NCBI GenBank assembly: GCA_029552245.1
Contig: JAKPDW010000038.1
Location: forward strand, 49,498 to 113,497
Direction: 5' to 3'
DNA length: 64,000 nucleotides
Source of the DNA: Deltaproteobacteria bacterium
GTDB taxonomy: Bacteria; Desulfobacterota; Desulfomonilia; UBA1062
A program made the translations under genes and the position numbers. The notes beneath the pieces are model-generated. The model saw only the letters and a list, made by a program, of their open reading frames with translations, ran no database searches and was not told the origin of the DNA. Each line of letters starts with the position of its first letter. Positions within the stretch are counted from its first letter, which is position 1. This document shows, piece after piece, positions 24,457-34,715 of this stretch.

Positions 24457-24726
24457 GTGGCATTGCAGGCAGAAGAGAAAAAGCGGATCATCGATCAATT
24501 CAAGCGGCATGACAAGGACACCGGCTCACCAGACGTACAGGTGGCCATCCTCACGAAGAGGATAAACGACCTCACCGAGCACTTCAAGACGCACAAGAAG
24601 GACCATCACTCGAGGAGGGGGCTGCTCATGCTCGTCGGCCAGAGGAGGCGTCTGCTCAACTATCTGCGCGATCACGACATCAAGCGATACAGAGACCTCG
24701 TACAGACCCTGAACCTCAGAAAATAA
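24457..24726 (+). CDS. rpsO: 30S ribosomal protein S15
   Basis: [50 protein letters not shown]. Confidence 0.98.
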   Translation: MALQAEEKKRIIDQFKRHDKDTGSPDVQVAILTKRINDLTEHFKTHKKDHHSRRGLLMLVGQRRRLLNYLRDHDIKRYRDLVQTLNLRK

Positions 24727-24751
24727 CGTACGGAGAAGGCATACAAACGAC

Positions 24752-26839
24752 ATGAAAATACAGGCTAAAGGAACCGATACGCCGTTGATCTTCGAGGTGG
24801 GGACCGTTGCCAGGCAGGCAGACGGGGCGGTGCTTGTCCACCAGGGAGACACGGTGGTCCTCGTTACCGCGACCGTCGCCAAGGAGGAACGCAAGGGCGT
24901 GGATTTCCTCCCCCTCGTCGTGGATTATCAGGAGATGAGCTACGCGGCGGGAAGGATCAAGGGCGGGTTCATAAAGCGTGACGGCCGGCCCGGGACGCAG
25001 GAGATCCTCACGGCCCGTTGCATCGACAGGCCCATCAGGCCCCTGTTCCCCCACACCTTCCGAAACGAGATACAGATCATCGCCATGGTGCTGTCGGCGG
25101 ACCCCGACTGGACCCCGGACGTCATGGCGGTCAACGGCGCATCTGCGGCGCTGACCATATCCAGCATCCCCTTCATGGGTCCTGTCGGAGCCGCCCGGGT
25201 GGGGCTCATTGACGGCAGGATCGTCATCGACCCCTCTGTGGCGGCCCTCGAGAACAGCAAGCTGGATCTCCTGGTCGTGGGCACAAAGGATGCCATTGTC
25301 ATGGTGGAGGGCGAGGCCAGCGAGGTCTCCGAGGATACCGTGATCGAGGCGATCAGCTTCGCCCACAAGCGCATCAACGACGTCGTGGAGGCGATCGAAG
25401 AGCTCGGGAGGTCCTTCGGCAAGGAGAAGATGAGGGTACACGAGCCGGTCCGCAACGACGCCCTGCTCCATCAGATCCAGGAGATGGCCTCCGGCCGGAT
25501 CGAGCAGATCTTCAAGGGGGCGCATACCAAGCAGGCCAGGAACGCCCTCATCGACCAGCTCTTTTTGGAGGTGATGAAGACCTTCTCCGACGACACCGAG
25601 GAGAGGCAGGGGTTCGTCAAGGCCGCCTTCGAGGAGATAGAGAAAAAGACCATCAGGTCGTTGATGAAGCAATCCAAGACAAGGGTGGATGGAAGGGCGT
25701 TCGACGATATCCGGCCCATAGAATGCAAGGTGGGCATCCTCCCCAGGACCCACGGGTCCGCGCTCTTCACCAGGGGCGAAACCCAGGCGCTCGCAACCAC
25801 GACGCTGGGCACCCCGAGGGATGAACAGCGCGTCGAGACCTTGCTCGGGGAGACGAGCAAGTCATTCATGCTCCACTACTCGTTCCCGCCGTTTTCGGTG
25901 GGCGAGGTGAGGATGCTCAGGGGGCCGAGCAGGCGAGAGATAGGCCATGGCAATCTCGCGGAAAGGGCCCTGAGCAAGGTCCTCCCCGAGGAAGGCACCT
26001 TCCCATACACCATCCGCCTCGTCTCGGAGATCCTCGAATCGAACGGCTCGTCTTCCATGGCCACGGTCTGCGGAGGCTCGCTCTCCCTGATGGATGCGGG
26101 CATACCCGTGAAGAAGGCGGTTGCGGGCATCGCCATGGGGCTCCTCAAAGAAGACGACGAGTACATGATCCTCTCCGATATCTTGGGCGACGAGGATCAC
26201 TTGGGCGACATGGACTTCAAGGTCGCGGGGACGAAAGACGGCATCACCGCCCTCCAGATGGACATCAAGATCTCGGGAATCCCCGAGGATGTCCTCAGGC
26301 GGGCGCTCAACAAGGCGAGGGAGGGGAGGCTCTTCATCCTCGAGAAGATGAACGAGGCCATAAGTGCGCCGAGGCCCTCCATATCCCCGTATGCCCCCCG
26401 GATCTTCACCCTGTACATCAATCCCGAGAAGATCCGGGACGTGATCGGCCCGGGCGGAAAGGTGATCAAGGACATCACCTCGCGGACGGACACCAAGATC
26501 GAGATCGACGACTCGGGCAGGGTGGATATCTTCTCCCCTGACGAAGACCATGCGAAGATGGCCGTGGACATGATCCAGATGCTCACCAAGGAGCTCGAGG
26601 TGGGCCGAGTCTACAGCGGGAAGGTCGTCAAGATCATGGACTTCGGCGCGTTCGTGGACTTCCCTTCCGGAGAATCCGGGCTCGTTCACATCTCCCAGCT
26701 GTCCAACGAGAGGGTCAAGAACGTGAGGGATGTCGTGAAGGAGGGAGACGAGATCATCGTGAAGGTCATCGGCATTGACAGCAAGACCGGCAAGATCCGT
26801 CTCAGCCGCAAGGACGCGCTCAGCGAGACCAAGCGATAA
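24752..26839 (+). CDS. pnp: Polyribonucleotide nucleotidyltransferase
   Basis: RNase PH repeats, KH (IGPGGKVIKDITSRTDTKIEI) and S1 domain; follows rpsO. Confidence 0.98.
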   Translation: MKIQAKGTDTPLIFEVGTVARQADGAVLVHQGDTVVLVTATVAKEERKGVDFLPLVVDYQEMSYAAGRIKGGFIKRDGRPGTQEILTARCIDRPIRPLFPHTFRNEIQIIAMVLSADPDWTPDVMAVNGASAALTISSIPFMGPVGAARVGLIDGRIVIDPSVAALENSKLDLLVVGTKDAIVMVEGEASEVSEDTVIEAISFAHKRINDVVEAIEELGRSFGKEKMRVHEPVRNDALLHQIQEMASGRIEQIFKGAHTKQARNALIDQLFLEVMKTFSDDTEERQGFVKAAFEEIEKKTIRSLMKQSKTRVDGRAFDDIRPIECKVGILPRTHGSALFTRGETQALATTTLGTPRDEQRVETLLGETSKSFMLHYSFPPFSVGEVRMLRGPSRREIGHGNLAERALSKVLPEEGTFPYTIRLVSEILESNGSSSMATVCGGSLSLMDAGIPVKKAVAGIAMGLLKEDDEYMILSDILGDEDHLGDMDFKVAGTKDGITALQMDIKISGIPEDVLRRALNKAREGRLFILEKMNEAISAPRPSISPYAPRIFTLYINPEKIRDVIGPGGKVIKDITSRTDTKIEIDDSGRVDIFSPDEDHAKMAVDMIQMLTKELEVGRVYSGKVVKIMDFGAFVDFPSGESGLVHISQLSNERVKNVRDVVKEGDEIIVKVIGIDSKTGKIRLSRKDALSETKR

Positions 26840-26848
26840 CCCTCCCGT

Positions 26849-28156
26849 ATGCGTAACTCCACAGTTCTCCCCAATGGGGTTCGGATTCTTTCCGAACGGC
26901 TGGAAGGTGTGCGTTCGGTTTCCCTCGGGGTCTGGGTGAACGCAGGATCCCGAAACGACCCGCCGGATGGCACCGGTATCGCCCATTTCACCGAGCACAT
27001 GCTCTTCAAGGGAACGAAAAGGCGAAGCGCCATCCAGATAGCCAAGGAGATCGACGCGCTCGGCGGGCACCTCAACGCGCAGACGGCCAAGGAATATACC
27101 GTCTACTACACGAAGGTCCTCGACGAACACATCTCCAAGGCGTGCGACATCCTCTTCGACCTCTTCCTGAACTCGGAGGTGAGCCAAGAGGAACTCGAGA
27201 AGGAAAAGAAGGTCGTTCTCCAGGAGATCCGCATGACCGAGGACACCCCGGATGACTACATCACGGACCTGTTCGCCGAGACCTTTTTCCACGGCACGCC
27301 TCTCGGCACGTCCATACTGGGGACAACCGAGCACGTCAGCTCCTTCAACCGGTCGAGCGTCTTGAACTTCATGGAGGCGGCCTACGCTCCAGGCTCCATT
27401 ATCATAGCGGGCGCCGGGAGCATCGATCACGACAACCTCGTTTCCATGGCCTCGCCCCTCTTCGAGAACATCCCACCCAGGCACGGCAGGCACGACAGGG
27501 ACGCCTCATGCGCGCCTGCCGGGTTGAAAAAGGTCGTCTACCGCGACATCGAACAGGTGCACTTCACCCTCGGCACGAGAGGGTCTGCGATGAGCGACGA
27601 GAAGCGATGGGTCTTCATCGTCCTGAATACCATACTCGGCGCCTCCATGAGCTCGATGCTCTTCCAGGAGGTTCGTGAAAAGCGCGGACTCGTCTATTCC
27701 ATTTATTCCTACCTCAACGCCTATCGTGACTGCGGGGTGCTCGCCGTTTACGCGGCATGCACGCCCGATCACGTGAACGAAACCCTGGACGTCATACGAG
27801 AACAGCTCGACAGGCTCGCCGGCGGGAAGATCGACGATATACGCATCGAGGACATCAAGGCCCAGATAAAGGGAAACCTGCTCCTCGCCAGGGAGAGCTC
27901 GGTGAACAGGATGTCGTCCATGGCGAAGAACGAGATCTATTACGGTCGTGAGGTCACCGTGGAAGAGGCGCTCGAGAAGATCGAGAACGTCTCGCTCGAC
28001 GACGTGGCGAGCCTTGCCCGGGAGATCTTCGACGAGCAGAAGGGTTTCACGTTCGTGGCGCTGGGAAGGGTCAGGCCCGAGGATGTCGCGTGGCCCGACG
28101 TCCCGGCCGGCACCACGACAGGGGATCCCGCCTCACGCGTGCGCGTGCCTGGTTGA
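26849..28156 (+). CDS. M16-family zinc peptidase (processing-peptidase-like)
   Basis: HFTEHMLFKGTKRRSA (HXXEH), GGHLNAQTAKEYTVYY. Confidence 0.94.
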   Translation: MRNSTVLPNGVRILSERLEGVRSVSLGVWVNAGSRNDPPDGTGIAHFTEHMLFKGTKRRSAIQIAKEIDALGGHLNAQTAKEYTVYYTKVLDEHISKACDILFDLFLNSEVSQEELEKEKKVVLQEIRMTEDTPDDYITDLFAETFFHGTPLGTSILGTTEHVSSFNRSSVLNFMEAAYAPGSIIIAGAGSIDHDNLVSMASPLFENIPPRHGRHDRDASCAPAGLKKVVYRDIEQVHFTLGTRGSAMSDEKRWVFIVLNTILGASMSSMLFQEVREKRGLVYSIYSYLNAYRDCGVLAVYAACTPDHVNETLDVIREQLDRLAGGKIDDIRIEDIKAQIKGNLLLARESSVNRMSSMAKNEIYYGREVTVEEALEKIENVSLDDVASLAREIFDEQKGFTFVALGRVRPEDVAWPDVPAGTTTGDPASRVRVPG

Positions 28157-28519
28157 AGAAAGACAGTGCTCGGCTATCTTCTCCGCGCAGATCCTGCGCC
28201 AGGCGGAGCGGTGCCGCTTGTCCACCGAAATCCCCACCCTGCAGGTGGAATCCTCTATGGTGTAGTAGGACAGGGTCCCCTCGATGGATGTGGAATCGAT
28301 GCGTATGGTGGCAGGCATGGAGATCAGGTCCATGAGGCTGGACTCGATACGGCACGAGGGAAAGGTACAGACCAGCGCGTCGTCGGTAGCTTCACAGATT
28401 GACACGAGAAGCGACGTTTTGCCGATGGAACACGAGGCACTCATGGAAGGAATCTGTCTTTCGTTGTTCAGCCACCTGAAGATGCCCATATGGGAGCTCC
28501 CCCGCGTCGTGGTATACAC
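28133..28519 (-). CDS. Hypothetical protein
   Basis: 128-aa ORF filling the gap between M16 peptidase and truA; overlaps the peptidase 3' end by 24 nt. Confidence 0.35.
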   Translation of the reverse strand: MYTTTRGSSHMGIFRWLNNERQIPSMSASCSIGKTSLLVSICEATDDALVCTFPSCRIESSLMDLISMPATIRIDSTSIEGTLSYYTIEDSTCRVGISVDKRHRSAWRRICAEKIAEHCLSSTRHAHA

Positions 28520-28548
28520 TACCCTTTTCGGCAGGCAAGAGGGGGTAC

Positions 28549-29283
28549 ATGAGAAATATCAAATGCGTAATCGCATATGACGGCACGGACTTCCTCGGTT
28601 GGCAGACGCAGGCCTCGGGGAGGACGGTGCAGGGGGTGTTGGAGGACGCCCTCGCCACGATCCTGGGGGAACGGGTCAGGGTGCACGCGGCGGGCAGAAC
28701 GGATGCGGGCGTGCATGCACTGGGACAGGTGGTGAACTTCAAGACCGTCTCCTCCATCCCGGTCGCCGGGTTCCTCAGGGGAATCAACTCGATGCTGGCC
28801 CATGACGTGACCGTCCTGTCCGCCGAAGAGGCGGCGTCCGACTTCCACGCCAGGTACTCGGCGAAGCTCAAGTCGTACGTCTACGTCATCGACACCGCAC
28901 CGCAGAAGAACCCGTTTCTCAGGCGATACACCCACCACCTCGGCGCCCCCCTTGACGTGGAAGCGATGGGCCGCGCCGCCGGGATCCTGTGCGGAGAGCA
29001 TGATTTCAGCTCGTTCATGGGCGCGGGGTCTTGCGTGAAGTCCCACGTGCGGACGGTCGTCTCCTCGAGAGTGGAGTCGAGGGGATCCCTGGTGTATCTC
29101 TGGGTGCAGGGTGGAGGTTTCCTGCGCCATATGGTAAGGAACATCGCAGGCACGCTCATTCTCGTAGGCCGGGGAAGGCTCGATTCCTCGGGCGTGGAAA
29201 GGATCCTTGAGGGAAGGGATCGGTCTCTCGCCGGCCCTACCGCTCCCCCCCAAGGTCTGTATTTGGTGAGCGTGACATATTGA
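28549..29283 (+). CDS. truA: tRNA pseudouridine(38-40) synthase TruA
   Basis: AYDGTDFLGWQTQASGRTVQGVLEDAL; AAGRTDAGVHALGQVVNF; FLRHMVRNIAGTLI. Confidence 0.96.
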   Translation: MRNIKCVIAYDGTDFLGWQTQASGRTVQGVLEDALATILGERVRVHAAGRTDAGVHALGQVVNFKTVSSIPVAGFLRGINSMLAHDVTVLSAEEAASDFHARYSAKLKSYVYVIDTAPQKNPFLRRYTHHLGAPLDVEAMGRAAGILCGEHDFSSFMGAGSCVKSHVRTVVSSRVESRGSLVYLWVQGGGFLRHMVRNIAGTLILVGRGRLDSSGVERILEGRDRSLAGPTAPPQGLYLVSVTY

Positions 29284-29301
29284 GCCCAGAGGGGTGCCTC
29301 G

Positions 29302-30330
29302 ATGCAACGGGTCCTCATAACAGGCGGGTGCGGCTTTATCGGCTCCAACCTCGTACGGTACATCCTCCGAAACAGGCCAGACTGGCACGTGGTGAACGTG
29401 GATCTCCTGACGTACGCGGGAAACCTCGAGAACACCGAAGGACTGGAACAGGCCTACGGTTCGCGGTATTCCTTCGCCAGGGGTGACATCTCGGACGAGA
29501 GGTTCATCGAGGAACTGTTCAGTCGCAACAAGTTCGACCTCGTCTTGAACCTCGCGGCCGAGAGCCACGTGGACAGAAGCATAGAGGGCGCAGGGGTCTT
29601 CGTGAAGACCAACGTCCTGGGTGTCCAGGTCCTGCTCGATGCCGCACTCAGACACGGCACGGGGAGGTTCCTGCAGGTGTCCACGGACGAGGTCTACGGC
29701 AGCCTGGGGGCCGGCGGGAGTTTTCACGAGGGGCTTCCCCTGGCCCCCAACAGCCCCTACTCCGCGACCAAGGCCGCGGCGGACCTCCTCGTGAAGGCGT
29801 ACGTACATACGCACGGCATGGATGCGGTGATCACAAGGTGTTCCAACAATTACGGCCCGTACCAGTTCCCCGAGAAGCTCATCCCTCTCATGGTCGTCAA
29901 CGCCCTCAACGACAAGGATCTGCCGGTGTATGGCGACGGCAGGAACGTGAGGGACTGGATCCACGTGGAGGACCACTGCAGGGGCATCGTGGTGGTTGCG
30001 GAACGTGGCCGCACGGGTGAGGTCTACAATCTGGGGGGTGACTCCGAGAGGGAGAACATAGAGATCGTGCGGGCCATATGTCGCCGCCTAGGCAAGCCCG
30101 AGACGCTCATCAGGTTCGTGAAGGACCGCCCCGGCCATGATTTCAGGTATGCCATGGACCACTCGAAGATCTCGCGGGAGCTCGGGTGGGAACCGGAGAT
30201 CGGGTTCGAAGAGGGGCTCGACAGCACCATCGCCTGGTATCTCGAGAACAGGCGGTGGTGGGAAAGGATCATATCAGGCGATTACCGCCAGTACTACGAG
30301 AGGATGTACGGGAGCAGGGAGCGCCTATGA
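29302..30330 (+). CDS. rfbB: dTDP-glucose 4,6-dehydratase
   Basis: LITGGCGFIGSNLVRYI; AESHVDRSIEG; VSTDEVYGSLG; YSATKAAAD; RCSNNYGPYQFPEKLIP. Confidence 0.95.
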   Translation: MQRVLITGGCGFIGSNLVRYILRNRPDWHVVNVDLLTYAGNLENTEGLEQAYGSRYSFARGDISDERFIEELFSRNKFDLVLNLAAESHVDRSIEGAGVFVKTNVLGVQVLLDAALRHGTGRFLQVSTDEVYGSLGAGGSFHEGLPLAPNSPYSATKAAADLLVKAYVHTHGMDAVITRCSNNYGPYQFPEKLIPLMVVNALNDKDLPVYGDGRNVRDWIHVEDHCRGIVVVAERGRTGEVYNLGGDSERENIEIVRAICRRLGKPETLIRFVKDRPGHDFRYAMDHSKISRELGWEPEIGFEEGLDSTIAWYLENRRWWERIISGDYRQYYERMYGSRERL

Positions 30331-31223
30331 GGTTCCTGGTCACGGGAGCGGCGGGAATGCTCGGAAGCGAGGTGGTCGGGGCGCTCGAGTCCCTCGGCCA
30401 CGAGGTCTGGGCCACGGACGTGGCCGACAATGAGGACCCGCTCGACATCACCAGGGAAGACCGGGTGGACGCCGCGATAAGGTCTTTCAGGCCGCACTGG
30501 GTGGTCAACTGTGCGGCTTACACGAACGTCGACGGGGCGGAGGACGACGAGGAGGCCGCCTTCCTCCTGAACGCGAGGGGGCCTGAGACGATCGCCCGTT
30601 CCTGCAGGAGGCATGGGGCGCGCTTGCTGCACATGAGCACCGATTACGTGTTCGACGGGACCAAGGACACTCCTTACAGGGAAGACGATCTCCCGAACCC
30701 CCTGAACGTATACGGAGCGAGCAAGCTCGCCGGCGAGGAAGCGGTCAGGCACGTTCACGGGGGCAGCCTCATCGTCAGGACACAGTGGCTCATCGGCGCC
30801 AACGGGCCCAACTTCGTGTCCAAGATCATCGATGCAGCCCGTGGGAGAGACCGCCTCGAGGTGGTGAACGACCAGTACGGCAGCCCCACGTTTGCCGCCG
30901 ACCTGGCGAGGGCCCTGTGCTTGCTGATGGAAAAGGGGGCGCAGGGGATCTACCACGTGTGCAACAGGGGGGTGACAACCTGGTACGAGCTGGCATCCAG
31001 GGCGTTGGCGTACGCGGCCATAGCGACACCGGTGGTCCCGGTTCCCACCTCCGCGATCGCCAGGAAGGCCAGGAGGCCCGCATACTCGGCGCTTTCCACC
31101 GTGAAGTTCTCGCAGGAAACAGGCAGGCTCATGCCCCTATGGCAATGCTCCCTCGAGGCGTTCCTGCACGAGTACCTCGGGCGACCCTGCAGGAACGCGC
31201 CTACGGGGGGAAGTCAGGGCTGA
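30327..31223 (+). CDS. rfbD: dTDP-4-dehydrorhamnose reductase
   Basis: LVTGAAGMLGSEVV; CAAYTNVDGAE; MSTDYVFDGTKDTPYREDD; YGASKLAGE; ATGA overlap with rfbB. Confidence 0.94.
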   Translation: MRFLVTGAAGMLGSEVVGALESLGHEVWATDVADNEDPLDITREDRVDAAIRSFRPHWVVNCAAYTNVDGAEDDEEAAFLLNARGPETIARSCRRHGARLLHMSTDYVFDGTKDTPYREDDLPNPLNVYGASKLAGEEAVRHVHGGSLIVRTQWLIGANGPNFVSKIIDAARGRDRLEVVNDQYGSPTFAADLARALCLLMEKGAQGIYHVCNRGVTTWYELASRALAYAAIATPVVPVPTSAIARKARRPAYSALSTVKFSQETGRLMPLWQCSLEAFLHEYLGRPCRNAPTGGSQG

Positions 31224-31352
31224 TGGTTGGATCTGTGGAGCGAAAAACGTCTTTTGCAAACCGCCCGATTCTGTTAAACAGGGCAAGGTGCGGCGGATGG
31301 ATATACGCGGTAGTGCGACCCTTCGGAACATGACCCAGAGAGGGGGGATCGA

Positions 31353-31976
31353 TTGAGACCGGACAGGACGAAGAATGTCCTCAAGGACTGGGTGGAAGCG
31401 CTCATCGTAGCCTTCGTGATCGCCATGGTCATTCGCGCCTTTGTCCTGCAGGCGTACAGGATCCCATCCTCTTCCATGGAAGACACGCTCCTCAAGGGGG
31501 ATCACATCCTGGCGACAAAGTTCAACTATGGTATCACGGTGCCCTTCACCACCAAGAAGATCTGGGGTGCAGACCGTATACCCAAAAGGAACGACATCGT
31601 CATTTTCACGTTCCCCGTGAACCACTCCATGGATTTCGTCAAGAGGGTCATCGGCCTGCCCGGTGACGTCATCGAGGTCCGCGACAAGAAGGTGTACGTC
31701 AACGGAAAGAGATACGAGATCCCGCAGGAGAAGTACACGGACCCATTCTCCCTGACCCAGGGCCCGGGCAGGGTGAGGGACTTCTTCGGCCCGGTAAAGG
31801 TCAGCCCTGGCCACGTGTTCGTCATGGGCGACAACAGGGACCAGAGCTACGACAGCAGGTTCTGGGGCCAGGTGCCCATCGAGAACATCAAGGGCAAGGC
31901 CCTGATCATATACTTCTCGTGGACCTCCGAGAGACCTTGGGTCAGATACTGGCGTGTAGGGAGACTCATCCACTAG
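31353..31976 (+). CDS. lepB: Signal peptidase I
   Basis: AYRIPSSSMEDTLLKGDHILATKF; DFVKRVIGLPGD; GHVFVMGDNRDQSYDSRFWG; TTG start. Confidence 0.95.
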   Translation: MRPDRTKNVLKDWVEALIVAFVIAMVIRAFVLQAYRIPSSSMEDTLLKGDHILATKFNYGITVPFTTKKIWGADRIPKRNDIVIFTFPVNHSMDFVKRVIGLPGDVIEVRDKKVYVNGKRYEIPQEKYTDPFSLTQGPGRVRDFFGPVKVSPGHVFVMGDNRDQSYDSRFWGQVPIENIKGKALIIYFSWTSERPWVRYWRVGRLIH

Positions 31977-31988
31977 CAGAGGGTTCTC

Positions 31989-32519
31989 ATGAAACAGGCG
32001 CCTACAGACCCTGCGATCATACAGGGCCTTGTCGAGAGGATCGCGGAAGAACTCTCGCCCATGGTGAGCAGCGGCGCGCCTATCGCCTTCGTGGCGATCA
32101 GGAAGGGCGGGGAGATCCTGGCCGGCAGGCTCGTGGAACTGCTCGAGGAACGCACAAACATCAGGGTTCCCCTCGGCGTGCTCGACATCACGCTGTACCG
32201 CGACGATATCACGCGGCGCAGGATCTACGAGGTGAAGGCCACCGACATCCCCTTCGACGTCTCATCCCAGGACATCGTCCTCGTGGATGACGTGATCCAG
32301 ACCGGGCGATCGGCGCGGGCCGCCATAGACCACATCATGGATCTCGGAAGGCCAAGGCGGATCTACCTGGTCGTGCTGTTCGACAGGGGCGGGAGGGAAC
32401 TGCCCATCCAGCCCGACATCACGGGCATGAAGGTGGACCTGCCGGAAGACCGTACCATCAAGATCGAGGTGGACGACCGGGGGGCGATATCCGGCTTGAT
32501 CATGGGCGGGGTGAAGTGA
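31989..32519 (+). CDS. pyrR: PyrR bifunctional regulator/uracil phosphoribosyltransferase
   Basis: LDITLYRDDI; VLVDDVIQTGRSARAAIDHIMDLGRP PRPP motif; upstream of pyrB. Confidence 0.95.
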   Translation: MKQAPTDPAIIQGLVERIAEELSPMVSSGAPIAFVAIRKGGEILAGRLVELLEERTNIRVPLGVLDITLYRDDITRRRIYEVKATDIPFDVSSQDIVLVDDVIQTGRSARAAIDHIMDLGRPRRIYLVVLFDRGGRELPIQPDITGMKVDLPEDRTIKIEVDDRGAISGLIMGGVK

Positions 32520-33451
32520 TGGAATGGTCCCGCAAGGATCTGGTGTCCATAGCGGAGCTGAGCGCGGAAGAAATCCTCACCGTCTTGGACGTGAGCGCCA
32601 CCTTCAAGGAGATCAACCGGAGGGAGATCAAGAAGGTCCCCACGCTCAGGGGGAAGACCGTGGTCTTGCTGTTCTACGAGCCGTCCACCCGCACGCGGCT
32701 TTCCTTCGAACTGGCGGCCAAAAGGCTCAGCGCGGACACGGTCGCCCTGTCCGTATCGGGTTCTTCCTTTCTCAAGGGGGAGACCATCATGGATGCGGCC
32801 ATGAACGTGATGGCCATGATCCCTGATTGCATAGTCATCAGGTATCCCTATGCGGGGCTGCCGGCCAGGCTCGCGAGAGAGCTTTCCTGCTCGGTCATCA
32901 ACGCAGGCGACGGTGCGCACGAGCACCCGACACAGGCGCTCCTCGATCTCTGCTCCATGCGGGAACGCTTCGGGAGGCTCGCAGGGCTTCACGTGGCCAT
33001 GGTCGGGGACATAGCCCACTCGCGTGTGGCCCGCTCCAACGTGTACGCGCTGAAGAAGGTGGGCGCGAGGGTGAGCGTCGTCGCCCCGAAGACCCTGCTC
33101 CCCCAGGATATATCCACGTGGGGGGTGGAGGTGTGGCACGAGTTCGACCCCGTGGTGAAGGACGCGGACGTTCTCATGATGCTCAGGGTGCAAAAGGAGC
33201 GCATGGACGAACAGTGCTTCCCCGACGAGCGCGAATATGCCCACTTTTACGGGCTTGACAGGCGCCGCGTCGACATGATGAAGCCCGGGGCCGTGATCAT
33301 GCACCCGGGGCCCGTCAACCGCGGCGTGGAGATCACGCACGAAGCGGCGGACGGGAGCCGCTCGATCATCCTCAACCAGGTGGAGAACGGGGTGGCGGTT
33401 CGGATGGCCCTCTTGTACCTGTGCCTCGGAGGATCGGCAGATGATCGTTAA
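32519..33451 (+). CDS. pyrB: Aspartate carbamoyltransferase catalytic subunit
   Basis: FYEPSTRTRLSFELAAKRL; INAGDGAHEHPTQALLDL; MHPGPVNRGVEI. Confidence 0.97.
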   Translation: MEWSRKDLVSIAELSAEEILTVLDVSATFKEINRREIKKVPTLRGKTVVLLFYEPSTRTRLSFELAAKRLSADTVALSVSGSSFLKGETIMDAAMNVMAMIPDCIVIRYPYAGLPARLARELSCSVINAGDGAHEHPTQALLDLCSMRERFGRLAGLHVAMVGDIAHSRVARSNVYALKKVGARVSVVAPKTLLPQDISTWGVEVWHEFDPVVKDADVLMMLRVQKERMDEQCFPDEREYAHFYGLDRRRVDMMKPGAVIMHPGPVNRGVEITHEAADGSRSIILNQVENGVAVRMALLYLCLGGSADDR

Positions 33452-34715
33452 GGGTGGGAGGTTGATAGACCCGGCGAGCGGGCGGGACGCCCTGGCGGAT
33501 ATCGTGATCGCCGGCGGCAGGATAGAGGGGATCTTCCCGCCTGGCAAGGCGAAGGGGGGCGGGGGCGAAACGATAGATGCGACCGGCCTGTGGGTCCTGC
33601 CCGGGCTCATAGACATGCATGCCCACCTCAGGGAACCCGGGCAGGAGTACAAGGAGGACATCGCATCAGGGAGCGCGGCCGCGGCTGCAGGTGGGATAAC
33701 CACGGTCGTGTGCATGGCGAACACCGACCCGGTCAACGACAACCCCACGGTGACCCGCTCCATCATAGACAGGGCGCGTGCGGTCGGGCTCGCGAGGGTG
33801 CTCCCAGCGGGTGCCATCACGATGGGCCTCGAGGGAAGGCGCCTGGCGGAAATGGGGCTCATGAAGCGCTCGGGTATCGTCGCCGTCTCGGACGACGGGA
33901 GGCCGGTCGAAGACGCGTCGGTCTTGCGACGTGCCCTGGAGTACGCCTCCACCTTCGGCCTGCCGGTCATACTCCACTCCGAGGACAAGTCCCTGGCAGG
34001 CAAGGGGGTGATGAACGAGGGGCCCCTTTCGGCCCGCCTCGGCCTTCCAGGGATCCCTGCCGCCGCGGAGGAGGCGATGGTGTGCCGTGATCTCGCGGTA
34101 GCCAGGTACGCGAAGACCCCGGTCCACATCACCCATGTGTCGACCGGCGGGGCCCTGGCCGCGATCGGGGCGTGCAAGGAGACTTCCTTGGGAATGACCT
34201 GCGACGTGACGCCTCACCATCTGCTGCTCACCGAGGAGGCGCTTTCCGCCTATGACACGGTCTTCAAGGTGAACCCGCCGCTGAGGACGGAGAAAGACAG
34301 GCTCGCCCTCATAGAGGGGATCAGGAACGGGACCGTGGACTGCATCGCAACGGACCATGCACCGCATGCCGCGGACGAGAAGGCCCTTGATTTCGACCTT
34401 GCGCCGTTCGGGGTGATAGGGTTCCAGACCCTGCTGCCGGCGATCATGAAGATACACCTCGAACACGACATTCCCTTCATGAGGCTGCTTGCGTGCGTCA
34501 CGACGAACCCCGCGAGAATCCTGGGTATCGAGGGCGGGGTGCTCTTCGAGGGGGCGAGGGCCGACCTCGTCCTGTTCGACCCTAAGGCAGTCTGGACCCT
34601 CACCGAGGACAGGGTCCTCTCCAAGTCGAAGAATTCACCCTTTCTCGGCTGGCAATTCACCGGCAAGGTGGTCCGGACCCTGCTCGAGGGCCGCACAGTC
34701 CACGTCGCCGACTAG
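33441..34715 (+). CDS. pyrC: Dihydroorotase
   Basis: GLIDMHAHLREPGQEYKEDIASGSAAAAAGG; DVTPHHLLLTEEAL; CIATDHAPHAADEK. Confidence 0.97.
   Translation: MIVKGGRLIDPASGRDALADIVIAGGRIEGIFPPGKAKGGGGETIDATGLWVLPGLIDMHAHLREPGQEYKEDIASGSAAAAAGGITTVVCMANTDPVNDNPTVTRSIIDRARAVGLARVLPAGAITMGLEGRRLAEMGLMKRSGIVAVSDDGRPVEDASVLRRALEYASTFGLPVILHSEDKSLAGKGVMNEGPLSARLGLPGIPAAAEEAMVCRDLAVARYAKTPVHITHVSTGGALAAIGACKETSLGMTCDVTPHHLLLTEEALSAYDTVFKVNPPLRTEKDRLALIEGIRNGTVDCIATDHAPHAADEKALDFDLAPFGVIGFQTLLPAIMKIHLEHDIPFMRLLACVTTNPARILGIEGGVLFEGARADLVLFDPKAVWTLTEDRVLSKSKNSPFLGWQFTGKVVRTLLEGRTVHVAD

Noticed and set aside
25862-27493. 543-aa minus-strand ORF antisense to pnp and the M16 peptidase
   Set aside because: Asp/His/Val-rich artefactual translation opposite well-recognised genes.
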